Shown: positions 52,515 to 64,000, numbered from the stretch's first letter. The stretch is 64,000 bases of DNA from an uncultured Kordia sp. (GCF_947489565.1 NZ_CANLEA010000003.1:310001-374000), one strand, 5' to 3'. Notes: a model not told the origin generated them from the sequence alone. Translations and numbers: made by a program.

Positions 52515-52527
52515 CGAAAAATAAAAA

Positions 52528-52551
52528 AAGCCTATTTTTTCAAATAGGCTT
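52528..52551 (-). terminator. Terminator of the LVIVD gene
   Basis: Perfect 10-bp stem (AAGCCTATTT and complement) with a T7 run on the minus strand. Confidence 0.85.
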
Positions 52552-52590
52552 CTTCGTTATACAGGGTATAAAGTTGTTGTAGTAAAGTGA

Positions 52591-53826
52591 TTATTGAATT
52601 GTAAATTCACTAATCAATTCAATTCCCGTATTTATGTAGTTATATTGAGTCAACGTATTGTCTCCAATTTTCAATAATTTATCTTGCATTGGAATGACAT
52701 CATACGCATCATTTGTATTAAAATTTTGTAGCAATTGTAAGTTTGAAATATCTGATTTATCGTATACTTTCAGTCCCGAAGCACCATCACAGATAAATAG
52801 TTGATCACCTTTGATTCCTAAACCATACGGCTCTTCCATAATATAGGTTTCTGCCAATTGCGGATTGTGAATATCTGAAATATCAATAATTTCTAATCTA
52901 CTTTCTAGCATTTGCATTTCTCCATCCATACAACTCGCTCCTGCGCGAAGTGTGACATACGCATAGTTTCCATCGACTACAACAGGATCACAAAATTTTG
53001 CATGATCAAAGTCAGAGATATATGTTGGTGAACTTGCTTGGGTAATATCGTAAATGTACATTCCTGTTCGTGTTCCTATGAATAGTTTATCGTCTTGATA
53101 AAAAATAGTTTCTGCTTGCCAAGTCACATACTCTTCATTCACTTTTACAGGTGTTTCTAAATTTTGAATATCAAACACATTTATTTTAACATTGTCAACT
53201 ACGTACAAATAATCATCTACAATTTTAAAACGCGCTAGCGATCCACCTGAACCTGTATTTCCTCCTCCATCAGACGTTTCTAAAGTCACAATATTATCAT
53301 CCATTATTTCCCTACGTTCAACAGCAATATCCCAACCAATAATAATATCTTCTTCATAACTATAGTTTTCCCAATTAAATAAATAAACATTTTCTGGATA
53401 TTCTGCTTGTTGCGGATTTTGAATTACATCTTCCACACGTCCTATCATTTGTATATCGTTGACTTGGCTGATATCAAAAACCACTAAGTCTTTTCCGCTG
53501 TCCGCATATAAATAATTTCCTTTTACAGACACATCTTTATTTAACGGAATTTTCAAGAAGTTGACAATGGTAGGCTGTAATGGATTTCTGTTATCAATAA
53601 CATGCACTCCTCTATCTACATCATTCACAAAAATATACTGTTGATATGCATAAATTTTTCCTGATTCTACAATGTTTTGAGCGGGTAATACTTCAACAGA
53701 AGCACGTAATTCTGCGGTGCTGATCGTAATTGGTGTAGCAACATTTACGTATTCATAATCTTTATCATCTGAACAAGACAAAAAGAGACAAGTTACGACA
53801 CAAAGTAAAAGATATTTGAGTTTCAT
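52591..53826 (-). CDS. LVIVD-repeat lipoprotein
   Basis: 411 residues with lipobox 'CLFLSC' (Cys 18). Repeats of the LVIVD type ('GVHVIDNRNPLQPTIV', 'LVVFDISQVNDIQMIG', 'IIDISDIHNPQLAET', 'LKVYDKSDISNLQLL') form a beta-propeller. Surface adhesion or scaffold role is likely. An ECF-like promoter (53858) suggests control by the sigma factor encoded next to it. Confidence 0.85.
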   Translation of the reverse strand: MKLKYLLLCVVTCLFLSCSDDKDYEYVNVATPITISTAELRASVEVLPAQNIVESGKIYAYQQYIFVNDVDRGVHVIDNRNPLQPTIVNFLKIPLNKDVSVKGNYLYADSGKDLVVFDISQVNDIQMIGRVEDVIQNPQQAEYPENVYLFNWENYSYEEDIIIGWDIAVERREIMDDNIVTLETSDGGGNTGSGGSLARFKIVDDYLYVVDNVKINVFDIQNLETPVKVNEEYVTWQAETIFYQDDKLFIGTRTGMYIYDITQASSPTYISDFDHAKFCDPVVVDGNYAYVTLRAGASCMDGEMQMLESRLEIIDISDIHNPQLAETYIMEEPYGLGIKGDQLFICDGASGLKVYDKSDISNLQLLQNFNTNDAYDVIPMQDKLLKIGDNTLTQYNYINTGIELISEFTIQ

Positions 53827-53857
53827 GGTGTAGTTATTAATTGATTCATTTACAGGG

Positions 53858-53884
53858 TAGATACCAACATCTTAAAAAGGTTGC
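53858..53884 (-). promoter_or_regulatory. Candidate ECF-type promoter of the LVIVD gene
   Basis: Minus strand GCAAC (53884-53880) and TATCTA (53863-53858), 16-bp spacer; AACCTTTTT after the -35 is shared with the 52487 promoter. Confidence 0.45.
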
Positions 53885-53988
53885 GTCGAAAAAGAAGGTA
53901 TTTAACATGTCATTATGTCACTATCTTTGAAATAATTCTATCTTTGTATCTTATTTGATAAAGAATTCAAGGTACAGAATACATTTAC

Positions 53989-55434
53989 ATGGAGAAGATT
54001 ATTGACGAAAGCAAACAAGGAGAACGTATTGTTTTAGCAGAGAATCCAAAGAATACACGAAAATTATATATAGAAAGTTATGGTTGCCAGATGAACTTTG
54101 CCGACAGCGAAGTTGTGGCGTCTATTTTAGCAAAAGAAGGATTTAACACTACCGATCGTTTAGAAGAAGCCGATTTGGTATTGGTAAATACATGCTCCAT
54201 CCGTGACAAAGCCGAGCAAACCGTGCGCAAGCGTTTGGAAAAATATAATGCTGTAAAAAGACACAATCCAAAAATGAAAGTTGGTGTATTGGGCTGTATG
54301 GCAGAACGCTTGAAAAGTAAGTTTTTGGAGGAAGAAAAAATTGTAGATATGGTCGTTGGACCTGATGCATACAAAGATTTACCAAACTTATTGCAAGAAA
54401 TTGATGAAGGACGTAATGCTGTCAATGTGATTCTTTCTAAAGAAGAAACCTACGGAGATATTTCACCTGTACGTTTAAACACAAACGGAATTAACGCACT
54501 CGTTTCTATTACCAGAGGTTGCGATAATATGTGTACGTTTTGTGTCGTTCCTTTTACACGTGGACGTGAACGCAGCCGTGATCCGCAATCAATTTTAGAA
54601 GAAATTCAAGAATTGGTTGATAAAAATTACAAAGAGGTAACGCTGCTTGGACAAAATGTAGATAGTTATTTATGGTATGGCGGTGGCTTGAAAAAAGATT
54701 TTGACAAAGCTTCTGAAATGCAAAAAGCAACTGCAGTCGATTTTGCAAAGTTATTAGACATGGTTGCTATAAAGTTTCCAAAACTACGCCTTCGTTTCTC
54801 TACGTCAAATCCGCAAGACATGCATGAAAATGTATTGCGTATGGTGGCAAAACATCAAAATATCTGTAATTATATTCACTTGCCTGTACAAAGTGGAAGC
54901 GATCGTATTTTAAAAGAAATGAATCGTTTGCATACACGTGAAGAATATTTTAGACTGATTGATAAAATTCGTGAAATCATTCCCGATTGTGGAATTTCAC
55001 AAGATATGATTGCTGGTTTTCCAACAGAAACCGAAGAAGATCATCAAGATACGCTATCATTAATGCGTTATGTAAAATATGATTTCGGATATATGTTTTC
55101 CTATTCGGAACGACCAGGAACCATGGCCGCTAGAAAAATGGAAGATGACGTTCCAGAACCTGTTAAAAAACGTAGACTTGCAGAAATCATAGCATTACAA
55201 TTAGAACATAGTGCTTACAGAACCAAAGCACAACTTAACAAAGTAAAAGAAGTACTTGTAGAAGGAACTTCCAAAAAATCTGATGGCCATTGGAAAGGAA
55301 GAACTTCAGAAAATACGGTAGTGGTTTTCCCAAAAGAAAACTATCAACCAGGTGATTTTGTAAACGTAAAAATACTTGACTGCACTTCAGCAACCCTAAT
55401 TGGTGAACCTGTAGGATTCTCAGAAAATAATTAA
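53989..55434 (+). CDS. miaB: tRNA-2-methylthio-N6-dimethylallyladenosine synthase MiaB
   Basis: 481 residues. N-terminal UPF0004 domain with '[13 protein letters not shown]', radical SAM cluster 'CDNMCTFC' (~184-191) and C-terminal TRAM domain. Methylthiolates i6A37 in tRNAs reading UNN codons. Two TATCTTTG -7-like boxes lie just upstream (53922, 53939). Confidence 0.97.
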   Translation: MEKIIDESKQGERIVLAENPKNTRKLYIESYGCQMNFADSEVVASILAKEGFNTTDRLEEADLVLVNTCSIRDKAEQTVRKRLEKYNAVKRHNPKMKVGVLGCMAERLKSKFLEEEKIVDMVVGPDAYKDLPNLLQEIDEGRNAVNVILSKEETYGDISPVRLNTNGINALVSITRGCDNMCTFCVVPFTRGRERSRDPQSILEEIQELVDKNYKEVTLLGQNVDSYLWYGGGLKKDFDKASEMQKATAVDFAKLLDMVAIKFPKLRLRFSTSNPQDMHENVLRMVAKHQNICNYIHLPVQSGSDRILKEMNRLHTREEYFRLIDKIREIIPDCGISQDMIAGFPTETEEDHQDTLSLMRYVKYDFGYMFSYSERPGTMAARKMEDDVPEPVKKRRLAEIIALQLEHSAYRTKAQLNKVKEVLVEGTSKKSDGHWKGRTSENTVVVFPKENYQPGDFVNVKILDCTSATLIGEPVGFSENN

Positions 55435-55473
55435 CCACAAACTAATTTTTGTGCCAATCAAAAAACTTGACAA

Positions 55474-56430
55474 ATGAAAAAAACCTTTTTAATTACATCA
55501 GCAATCTTAGCATTTTTTTGCTTTTCCTGTGACGACGAACTTTTAGATCCAAGTATCGTTATCGAAGAAACTTCCAACAATGGAGGAAATAATGGTGGCA
55601 ACAATGGCGGCAACAATGGCGGCGGAAACAACGGTGGTGGAAATAACGGCACTGCACTTTCAACATATTCGTTAGACTCTACTTCAAACGTTCCATTTTT
55701 TGGAGAAATCATTACCAATACAGATTTTATTGTAAATGGTGGTATTGTAGTTTCTGCAAATACCCAAGTAACTGCTTTAGGGTTTACAACAAACGCTACA
55801 AGTACTATTACTAGAGATGGAAACGGAAAAGTTATTCAATCTGAATCTATGGATGGTGGAAGTGTTACCAACAGAACTACAATTACATACACAGGCGATA
55901 ATATTACGCAAATAGCCTATGAAGACTTGGGAGACAATACCGAAAATTACACATATACATTTGCATATAGCGGAACTACTGTCACAAGAACAAATGCTGC
56001 CGCAAACCAATCTGCTGTGTTTACTTTTGATTCCAACAGTCAATTGATTTCTATGGAATCATTTTCTGGAACAAACAGTACTCAGTTAGAAGTATTGACC
56101 TATTCCAATGGAAACTGTGCAAGTTCTACGGTTTCAGGAGCCAATACAGGAAACAATCTATTTGTATACGATTCTTTTACAAATCCTTTAAAATCTGTGT
56201 TTAACGATCAATTTTTAGTGACTGTTTTTGATACTGAAAATGATAGTCAAATTGGAAGCGTATTAGCCACTTTTTATGCTACAAATAACTGGACACGAAT
56301 TGAAACGAATGATGGAAATGTAGATTTCAACGTAACCTATAATGCGAACAACGATATCACAACTAGAGCTTCAAACTTTGATCTTGGTGATGGTGTTGCC
56401 ATTTCGCAATCGGAAGCATTCCAATATTAA
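55474..56430 (+). CDS. Lipoprotein with Gly/Asn linker
   Basis: 318 residues. Lipobox 'FFCFSC' (Cys 19), then a pure Asn/Gly linker (~35-60, NNGG repeats) and a beta-rich domain with YD-repeat-like 'ITRDGNGKVIQSES...ITYTGDNITQIAYED'. Closely related to the next gene. Follows miaB by 39 bp. Confidence 0.8.
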   Translation: MKKTFLITSAILAFFCFSCDDELLDPSIVIEETSNNGGNNGGNNGGNNGGGNNGGGNNGTALSTYSLDSTSNVPFFGEIITNTDFIVNGGIVVSANTQVTALGFTTNATSTITRDGNGKVIQSESMDGGSVTNRTTITYTGDNITQIAYEDLGDNTENYTYTFAYSGTTVTRTNAAANQSAVFTFDSNSQLISMESFSGTNSTQLEVLTYSNGNCASSTVSGANTGNNLFVYDSFTNPLKSVFNDQFLVTVFDTENDSQIGSVLATFYATNNWTRIETNDGNVDFNVTYNANNDITTRASNFDLGDGVAISQSEAFQY

Positions 56431-56527
56431 AAATAGTATAGAAAAGCAATGAAATGAGCCATAGTTACCAATCCATTACAAGTATTGGCACATTCCATTT
56501 AACAGAAATTATTAAATACCAAAACCG

Positions 56528-57508
56528 ATGAAGAAAATAGTTTTACTGACAACAACCGTATTAGCATTTTGCTGCTTTTCTTGCGACAATGAACCGTATG
56601 ATGGCGAAATTATTATAGAACAACCATCAACAGGAATGCCAACAGATCCGGAACCAGATCCTGATCCCGTAGATCCAAATCCGCCAACTGGAGGATCATT
56701 ACAGCTTGCGGATTACGATTATATCAAAACGTTTTCTTCTGGAACTGGCGATGAAACAACATTTGTGACTGATTTTGTAATTAATGCGAACAATCAATTT
56801 TTATCACAAAACACCATGTTTACCTTTTTAGGTATTACAGTAAATGGTGTCGGAAATATTATTAGAGATGAAAACAGTAGAGTTACACAAGTGCGCACTA
56901 CTGTAGATGGTGTACTGATTAATAGAACTACAGTGACATACAATCTCGATAAAGTTACAGACATCACTTATGAAGATTTACAAGATGCTTCTGAAAATTT
57001 CGTTTTTTCATTTACGCATCTCAATAATGAAGTTACGCGTACCCGAGAAGGAACCAATTTCTCTACCAAGTTTACTTTTGATGAAACCACGAGTAAACTT
57101 ATCAAACGAGAAACCATGGAAAGTGGAACGGTGATCAAGACAGAAAATATTTCGTATGATAGCAATGGAAACTTAACATCAGCTGTAATTACTGGACAAG
57201 ACGCCAATACATATTCATATATGCACGATGGCAACACCAATCCGTTGCGAAACTCATTAAACGATTTGTACTTATTCTCCATTTTAAATGATGAATATGA
57301 CGATCAATATGAGCATTGGCAAGCGATGATTTACAGTCCAAACAATGTTACGAATGTGACAACACAACAAGGAAGTTCTACTTTAGACATTCAATATGAT
57401 GCTAACAACAGAATTTTAAGCAGAAACGGAAATATTTTTACTTCTGTTCCATCCATTCCTGACGGTACAACAATTACTATTGACGAAACATTTCAATACA
57501 TAAACTAA
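56528..57508 (+). CDS. Paralogous lipoprotein with Asp/Pro linker
   Basis: 326 residues. Lipobox 'FCCFSC' (Cys 19) and an Asp/Pro linker (~38-55) instead of the Asn/Gly one; the body aligns with the 55474 protein over its full length ('RTTVTYNLDKVTDITYEDLQD'). Surface protein of unknown function. Confidence 0.8.
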   Translation: MKKIVLLTTTVLAFCCFSCDNEPYDGEIIIEQPSTGMPTDPEPDPDPVDPNPPTGGSLQLADYDYIKTFSSGTGDETTFVTDFVINANNQFLSQNTMFTFLGITVNGVGNIIRDENSRVTQVRTTVDGVLINRTTVTYNLDKVTDITYEDLQDASENFVFSFTHLNNEVTRTREGTNFSTKFTFDETTSKLIKRETMESGTVIKTENISYDSNGNLTSAVITGQDANTYSYMHDGNTNPLRNSLNDLYLFSILNDEYDDQYEHWQAMIYSPNNVTNVTTQQGSSTLDIQYDANNRILSRNGNIFTSVPSIPDGTTITIDETFQYIN

Positions 57509-57530
57509 AAAAACAAAGAACCTAAAATAC

Positions 57531-58790
57531 ATGGAATCCGTACAAGCGATCAAACAACGTTTTGGAATCATTGGAAACAATGCTGGGCTAAATCGTGCCA
57601 TCGAAAAAGCCACGCAAGTTGCCCCTACCGATATTTCTGTGTTGGTTACGGGTGAAAGTGGAGTTGGAAAGGAAAGCATTCCTAAAATTATTCATTCACT
57701 TTCGCACAGAAAGCACGGAAAATATATTGCAGTAAACTGCGGAGCGATTCCAGAAGGAACGATTGATAGTGAATTATTTGGCCATGAAAAAGGTGCTTTT
57801 ACAGGCGCTACACAAACTCGAAATGGGTATTTTGAAGTAGCGGATAATGGAACTATCTTTTTGGATGAAGTTGGAGAATTGCCACTAACTACACAAGTAC
57901 GTTTACTAAGAGTTTTAGAAAACGGCGAATTCATCAAAGTAGGTTCATCAAAAGTGCAAAAAACAAATGTCCGTATTGTTGCCGCAACAAATGTGAACAT
58001 GTTTGAAGCCATCAAAAAAGGAAGATTTAGAGAAGACTTATATTATCGTTTAAGCACAATTGAAATTCTACTTCCACCATTGCGTGCGCGAAAAGATGAT
58101 ATTCATTTGCTGTTTAGAAAGTTTGCTTCTGACTTTGCCATGAAGTACAAAATGCCTTCTATTCGTTTGAATGATGAAGCTACAGCAATGTTGACAAAAT
58201 ATCGCTGGAACGGAAACATTCGTCAATTGCGAAACGTTGCGGAACAAATTTCCGTATTGGAAGAAAACCGATCTATCACGCCAGATATGTTACGCCAATA
58301 CCTACCAAATACTTCAGGAAACTTGCCTGCGGTTATTGAAAGTGAAAAAAGTGAAAGTGACTTCAGTTCTGAACGCGAAATTCTATACAAAGTACTTTTC
58401 GACATGAAAAGCGACTTAAACGATTTGAAGAAACTCACCATGGAACTCATGCAAAATGGCGTTTCTCAAAAAGTAAAAGAAGACAATGAAAGTCTTATTC
58501 AGAAAATATATGGCGATGAGGAAGAAGATGAAATTTTCCACGAAGAAGAAACTACTGCACCAGTAAAACTGTTGTCTATTCCTTCAGAAGTTACCGTAGT
58601 TGCTGAAACCGACAAATATCATTTTGCAGAAGAAGTGGAAGAAGAAGAAACACTTTCGTTGCATGACAAAGAATTAGAATTGATCAAAAAAGCATTAGAA
58701 CGTAACAAAGGAAAACGAAAAGCTGCTGCCAAAGAACTTGGCATCTCTGAACGAACGCTCTATAGAAAAATCAAACAATTCGATTTATAA
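57531..58790 (+). CDS. Sigma-54-dependent activator without receiver domain
   Basis: 419 residues. AAA+ domain with 'GESGVGKESIPKII' Walker A (~40-53), GAFTGA loop (~90-95) that contacts sigma-54, and Walker B 'TIFLDEVGEL'. An acidic linker (~325-375) and a Fis-type HTH (~380-417) follow. There is no N-terminal sensor, so activity must be set by expression or partner proteins. It precedes lptE by 18 bp in a same-strand cluster of envelope genes. Confidence 0.93.
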   Translation: MESVQAIKQRFGIIGNNAGLNRAIEKATQVAPTDISVLVTGESGVGKESIPKIIHSLSHRKHGKYIAVNCGAIPEGTIDSELFGHEKGAFTGATQTRNGYFEVADNGTIFLDEVGELPLTTQVRLLRVLENGEFIKVGSSKVQKTNVRIVAATNVNMFEAIKKGRFREDLYYRLSTIEILLPPLRARKDDIHLLFRKFASDFAMKYKMPSIRLNDEATAMLTKYRWNGNIRQLRNVAEQISVLEENRSITPDMLRQYLPNTSGNLPAVIESEKSESDFSSEREILYKVLFDMKSDLNDLKKLTMELMQNGVSQKVKEDNESLIQKIYGDEEEDEIFHEEETTAPVKLLSIPSEVTVVAETDKYHFAEEVEEEETLSLHDKELELIKKALERNKGKRKAAAKELGISERTLYRKIKQFDL

Positions 58791-58808
58791 TTATTAGAAA
58801 ATACTAAA

Positions 58809-59312
58809 ATGAAAAAGATAAAAATCATCATCACAACACTTGTCATTGCTGTTTCAATGGTAAGTTGTGGTTTGTACAATTTTACTGGAACAGGTGACTT
58901 AAATGCCAAAACGTATCAAGTTGCCTTTTTCCAAAACAATGCACCAATTATTGAACCAGGACTCGATCGAGATTTTACACAAGGCTTACAAGATTTTATT
59001 CAAAACCAGACAAGTTTGGATTTAGTTAGAACTAATGGTGATTTGACATATGAAGGTGAAATTGTTGAATATCGTGTATCTCCCATGAGTGCAACTGCCA
59101 ATAATACAGCAGCACAAAACCGTTTAACCATAGGTGTACAAGTTCGTTTCACACACAAAAACAGACCTGAAGACGATTTTGACAAACGTTTTTCATTCTT
59201 TTTTGATTATCCTTCCACCACACAATTACCTGCTATAAAAGCAACAGCACATGAAGAAATTTTTGAACGTTTAAACCTAGATATTTTCAACGCAAGTTTA
59301 GCCAATTGGTAA
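58809..59312 (+). CDS. lptE: LPS-assembly lipoprotein LptE
   Basis: 167 residues, lipobox 'VSMVSC' (Cys 20) followed by 'GLYNFTG' and the LptE-like fold ('LVRTNGDLTYEGEIVEYRVSPM'). Works with LptD to insert LPS in the outer membrane. 1 bp before the next gene. Confidence 0.88.
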   Translation: MKKIKIIITTLVIAVSMVSCGLYNFTGTGDLNAKTYQVAFFQNNAPIIEPGLDRDFTQGLQDFIQNQTSLDLVRTNGDLTYEGEIVEYRVSPMSATANNTAAQNRLTIGVQVRFTHKNRPEDDFDKRFSFFFDYPSTTQLPAIKATAHEEIFERLNLDIFNASLANW

Positions 59313-59313
59313 T

Positions 59314-60435
59314 ATGAACATTTCTGATTTTACATACATATTACAAAATCCGATGCACATCAATGCTTCGCAAACAGAAGCTATTGCTGCAATTACGAAA
59401 GAATTTCCATACTTTCAAGCTGCGCGTGTGGTACATTTAAAAGGATTAAAAAATCAGGATAGTTTTCAATACAATCAACAGTTAAAAATTACCGCTGCTT
59501 ATACAACTGATCGCAGTATTCTATTTGACTTCATTACTTCCAAAACTTTTGAACAGCACGACATTTCTAATACTGTCAAAGAAATACACAACAATACCAA
59601 CGATATTGAAGTAGAAGCTGAAGAAGTAAAAGTAGATCGAAATCTTCGCATGGAAGAGGCTATCAAAACAAAGATTCAAGAAGCCAACGCAATTCTCGAT
59701 CCTGACCTATTTCAACCTAAAGAAACGCAAACTCCTATTACACTAGCTGCGAATGTTGAAGAAAAAACGGAAACAACAAAAATTGAAGTTGAAACAGAAG
59801 TCAACACTGAAGTAGAAACTGAAACTGAGATAGAAGAGGTAGTTTCTAAAGAGAAGGAAAAACGTAAAAAGAAAGATAAAAAAGACAAGAAAAAGAAGAA
59901 AGCTAAAGAAAAGAAAGTTCTTGAAGCTACAGAAAAGGAAATAAAAACTACTTCAGAAACTCCTGAAGAAACCTTGCAATTAGGAAAACCGTTAGCATTC
60001 AACAAAACCGAAAAACACTCTTTTTCAGAATGGCTTCAATTAACCAATTTCCAACCTATTGATCGTTCTGACGAAAGTCCAAAAGAACCAGAAGAAGAAA
60101 TTGTAGTTGAAGAGAAAATAGTAGTAAACCCAGTAGAAACTTCGCCTACAGAAGAAGAAAAACAAAAAAGATTTGATCTGATAGACAGGTTCATAGACAT
60201 AAATCCGAAGATTACACCAAGGTCAACACTCGAAAAAACGATCAACCTTGCCAACGAAGTAAGTGTCGATCAATCGATCCTAATGACGGAAACTTTGGCG
60301 AAAGTATATTTAGAACAAAAGAAATATAAAAAAGCAATTAAAGCTTATAATATTTTAATTTTGAAATATCCAGAAAAAAGTGGTTTCTTTGCAGACCAAA
60401 TTCGAGCAATAAAAAAATTACAACAAAATAATTAA
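59314..60435 (+). CDS. Hypothetical protein with charged middle and TPR-like end
   Basis: 373 residues. Conserved N-terminal helical domain (~1-90), a Glu/Lys/Thr low-complexity middle (~100-215), and a C-terminal TPR-like helix pair ('LAKVYLEQKKYKKAIKAYNILILKYPEK'). Conserved between lptE and secG in Flavobacteria; no known activity. Cytoplasmic. Confidence 0.75.
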   Translation: MNISDFTYILQNPMHINASQTEAIAAITKEFPYFQAARVVHLKGLKNQDSFQYNQQLKITAAYTTDRSILFDFITSKTFEQHDISNTVKEIHNNTNDIEVEAEEVKVDRNLRMEEAIKTKIQEANAILDPDLFQPKETQTPITLAANVEEKTETTKIEVETEVNTEVETETEIEEVVSKEKEKRKKKDKKDKKKKKAKEKKVLEATEKEIKTTSETPEETLQLGKPLAFNKTEKHSFSEWLQLTNFQPIDRSDESPKEPEEEIVVEEKIVVNPVETSPTEEEKQKRFDLIDRFIDINPKITPRSTLEKTINLANEVSVDQSILMTETLAKVYLEQKKYKKAIKAYNILILKYPEKSGFFADQIRAIKKLQQNN

Positions 60436-60441
60436 TATACA

Positions 60442-60792
60442 ATGAGTTCAACTTATTACATTTTTATAGTCTTAATCCTTATTGTAGCATTCTTATTAAT
60501 GCTAGTAATCATGGTACAGAACCCAAAAGGAGGAGGATTATCTTCTACTTTCGGTGGCGGTGGAAACCAACAAATTGGTGGTGTGCAGAAAACAACAGAC
60601 TTTTTAGACAAAAGTACTTGGGCATTAGGAACCATATTGATTGTATTAATCTTAATCACAAATTTTACAAACCTAAGTGCTTCTGAGCAAAGATCGAAAG
60701 TTTCTGATATTGAAACAACAACGCAACCAGCAACTACAAACGATAATACAAATACAAACTCTACAGATACAACAAACGGTGGAGATAAGTAA
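60442..60792 (+). CDS. secG: Preprotein translocase subunit SecG
   Basis: 116 residues. Two transmembrane helices (~4-24 and ~54-73) around 'MVQNPKGGGLSSTFGGGGNQQIGG', the SecG signature, and a Thr/Asn-rich tail. Follows the 59314 gene by 6 bp. Confidence 0.95.
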   Translation: MSSTYYIFIVLILIVAFLLMLVIMVQNPKGGGLSSTFGGGGNQQIGGVQKTTDFLDKSTWALGTILIVLILITNFTNLSASEQRSKVSDIETTTQPATTNDNTNTNSTDTTNGGDK

Positions 60793-60814
60793 AAACTCTT
60801 TGTAAACAACATAC

Positions 60815-60850
60815 AAAAAATGCCAGCTTGTCAGAAGCTGGCATTTTTTT
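60815..60850 (+). terminator. Terminator after secG
   Basis: 15-bp stem (AATGCCAGCTT and complement in the core) with loop GTCAG and T7. Confidence 0.9.
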
Positions 60851-60944
60851 ATTTCAATTTGTCAGTATTCCCGTAATGGCACAATTTCTGACTTATTGCT
60901 TTCCGTAAATAATAGAACAATTAAAAAATTAAATATTCAACAAA

Positions 60945-61223
60945 ATGAGCGAAGTTAACATCAAACCACTAGCAGATAGAGTTTTGATTGCCCCGTTACC
61001 AGCAGAAACTAAAACTGCTTCAGGGCTTTTCATTCCAGATTCAGCACAAGAAAAACAACAAAGAGGAACTGTTGTCGCTGTTGGATCAGGTAAAAAAGAC
61101 GAACCATTAACAGTAAAAGTTGGAGACACTGTGCTTTATGGAAAATTTTCTGGAACTGAAATTAAGTTTGAAGGTGCAGATTACATCATCATGAGAGAAG
61201 ATGACATTTTAGCAATTATTTAA
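60945..61223 (+). CDS. groES: Co-chaperonin GroES
   Basis: 92 residues, full length, with '[26 protein letters not shown]' and the mobile loop and dome segments. Caps GroEL. 59 bp before groEL. Confidence 0.97.
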   Translation: MSEVNIKPLADRVLIAPLPAETKTASGLFIPDSAQEKQQRGTVVAVGSGKKDEPLTVKVGDTVLYGKFSGTEIKFEGADYIIMREDDILAII

Positions 61224-61249
61224 TTAAAAGAATAACATAACTCAGCTAA

Positions 61250-62920
<1,671 letters not shown>

Positions 62921-62946
62921 AATCATACACAAATATAAAATCATTA

Positions 62947-62983
62947 AAAACCTCTCAACTCATTGAATTTGAGAGGTTTTTTT
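62947..62983 (+). terminator. Terminator of groES-groEL
   Basis: Perfect 12-bp stem (AAAACCTCTCAA and complement), 10-base loop, T7. Confidence 0.9.
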
Positions 62984-63056
62984 GTAAAAAATACAGAAAA
63001 TAACTGTATTGGTATCTTTTTTGTGGCGTCTTTGAGCACATTAACATCCGAAGACT

Positions 63057-64000
63057 ATGAAAAAAAGTTACCTCTTTTTATTATTAATCATCTTTTCTAT
63101 AGGCAGTTCTTTCGCCCAAAAAGAATCAACCATTGAAGACGAATATTACGCTTACTTCAAACTTCCCAGAGAAGGCTTATACCTTCATCTCAACAAAACA
63201 ACCTATTTTGAAGGAGAAGAAATTTGGTTCAAAGGCTATGCATATGACCAAAGAAATCAACTCGCTTCAAAAGCTACCACAAATATCAATGTCGGTATAT
63301 ATGATGCCGCAGGTAACCAAGTTCAAAAACACATGTTTGCGGCAGAAAACGGAGTTACACATGGAAATTTTGCCGTCGATTCTACCTTTACCGCAGGAAC
63401 CTACTATATAAAAGCAGAAACCAATTGGATGAAAAACTTCAAAGAAGACGATGCTTTCATCCAAAAAATTGAAATCAAGACAAGTGAAGAAATCGTAAAA
63501 GATTCCGTTGACGAAGAAGCTAAATTCGACTTTCAATTCTTACCAGAAGGCGGACATATAGTTGCAAACATTACTAACAATATAGGTTTTAAAATTATCG
63601 ACAATAACGGCAAAGGTGTTTCGGTTTCTGGAATTGTGTACAATAAAGACAAAAAACAAGTCGCTTCCTTTGAAAGTAATACGCTTGGAATGGGGAAATT
63701 TTTGCTTCAATTCGAAAAAGATGAGCCGTATACGGCAGAAATTACACTGGAAAACGGAACTACTATTACAAAACAGTTGCCCAAAGCACAATCGCAAGGA
63801 ATTTCACTCGTCTTACAAAGTCTCTCCGAAGATAAAATCATCATTGATTTTAGCACCAATGATGAAACTTTAAAAAACAATCCTTCCAAAAAATACAAAA
63901 TACTCATTCATCAAAATGGAAAACTAAAAATAGCAGCACTACAATTTAGTGACACTAAGAAAGCGGTGAGTATTGAGAAAGAACGCTTATTCAAAGGCGT
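63057..64000 (+). CDS. MG2-domain exported protein (3' partial)
   Basis: Open to the window edge; at least 314 residues. Signal peptide (~1-20, 'FSIGSSFAQ') followed by 'LYLHLNKTTYFEGEEIWFKGYAYD', the macroglobulin MG2 motif of large Bacteroidota envelope proteins that usually continue into a TonB-plug-like domain. Probably periplasmic or outer-membrane anchored. The end of the gene lies outside the window. Confidence 0.8.
   Translation, partial: MKKSYLFLLLIIFSIGSSFAQKESTIEDEYYAYFKLPREGLYLHLNKTTYFEGEEIWFKGYAYDQRNQLASKATTNINVGIYDAAGNQVQKHMFAAENGVTHGNFAVDSTFTAGTYYIKAETNWMKNFKEDDAFIQKIEIKTSEEIVKDSVDEEAKFDFQFLPEGGHIVANITNNIGFKIIDNNGKGVSVSGIVYNKDKKQVASFESNTLGMGKFLLQFEKDEPYTAEITLENGTTITKQLPKAQSQGISLVLQSLSEDKIIIDFSTNDETLKNNPSKKYKILIHQNGKLKIAALQFSDTKKAVSIEKERLFKG

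Overview
The window is AT-rich chromosomal DNA of a gliding marine-type Bacteroidota, most likely Flavobacteriaceae. The evidence is a complete gldKLMN cluster, promoters of the Bacteroidota form TTG-N19/20-TAnnTTTG, FecI/FecR/TonB-receptor signalling, many SpII lipoproteins, and a TPR histidine kinase and TPR-AraC regulators. A Kordia-like genus is my guess from the gene repertoire and is not proven.

Layout. (1) 1-2270 is the 3' part of an SF1 helicase fused to a nuclease-like domain. (2) 2460-5030 is a small-peptide locus: two short GG-leader peptides and a membrane-bound TPR-AraC regulator, with the same 25-bp palindrome in front of both peptide promoters. (3) 5369-37232 is an accessory island. 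Its right end is a large serine recombinase that runs into the 3' end of an initiator tRNA-Met gene. Its left end is a decayed copy of the same recombinase 3' end with a 61-bp att-like direct repeat (5 mismatches). Inside are: an unrecognised wHTH protein; a FecI sigma/FecR/TonB-receptor set with two lipoproteins sharing a sigma promoter; an 11-gene operon (22313 to 15067, minus strand) encoding a caspase-like peptidase, a membrane protein, a TIR protein, Cys/His-rich exported proteins, TerB, a four-TM coiled-coil protein and a vWA lipoprotein; a TPR histidine kinase/response regulator pair; tiny membrane proteins; a zincin lipoprotein; and a second peptide locus (TPR-AraC regulator, GG-leader peptide, prolyl oligopeptidase lipoprotein). 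Several families of exactly 10-bp-period repeat arrays lie between these modules and may bracket cassettes. (4) 37229-64000 is core chromosome: initiator tRNA, ABC-F ATPase, gldKLMN, an arginase-fold protein, topA, an ECF sigma operon, an LVIVD protein, miaB, two lipoproteins, a sigma-54 activator, lptE, secG, groES-groEL and the start of an MG2-type exported protein.

The two most interesting systems are these. First, a putative peptide-sensing or RiPP circuit, in which a periplasmic-TPR/cytoplasmic-AraC receptor is paired with a GG-leader peptide and each pair has its own operator 7-9 bp upstream of the -33 box. It occurs twice in the window. Second, the caspase-TIR-TerB-vWA operon, which looks like an undescribed conflict or defence module. 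Functions for both are inferred from sequence and gene context only.
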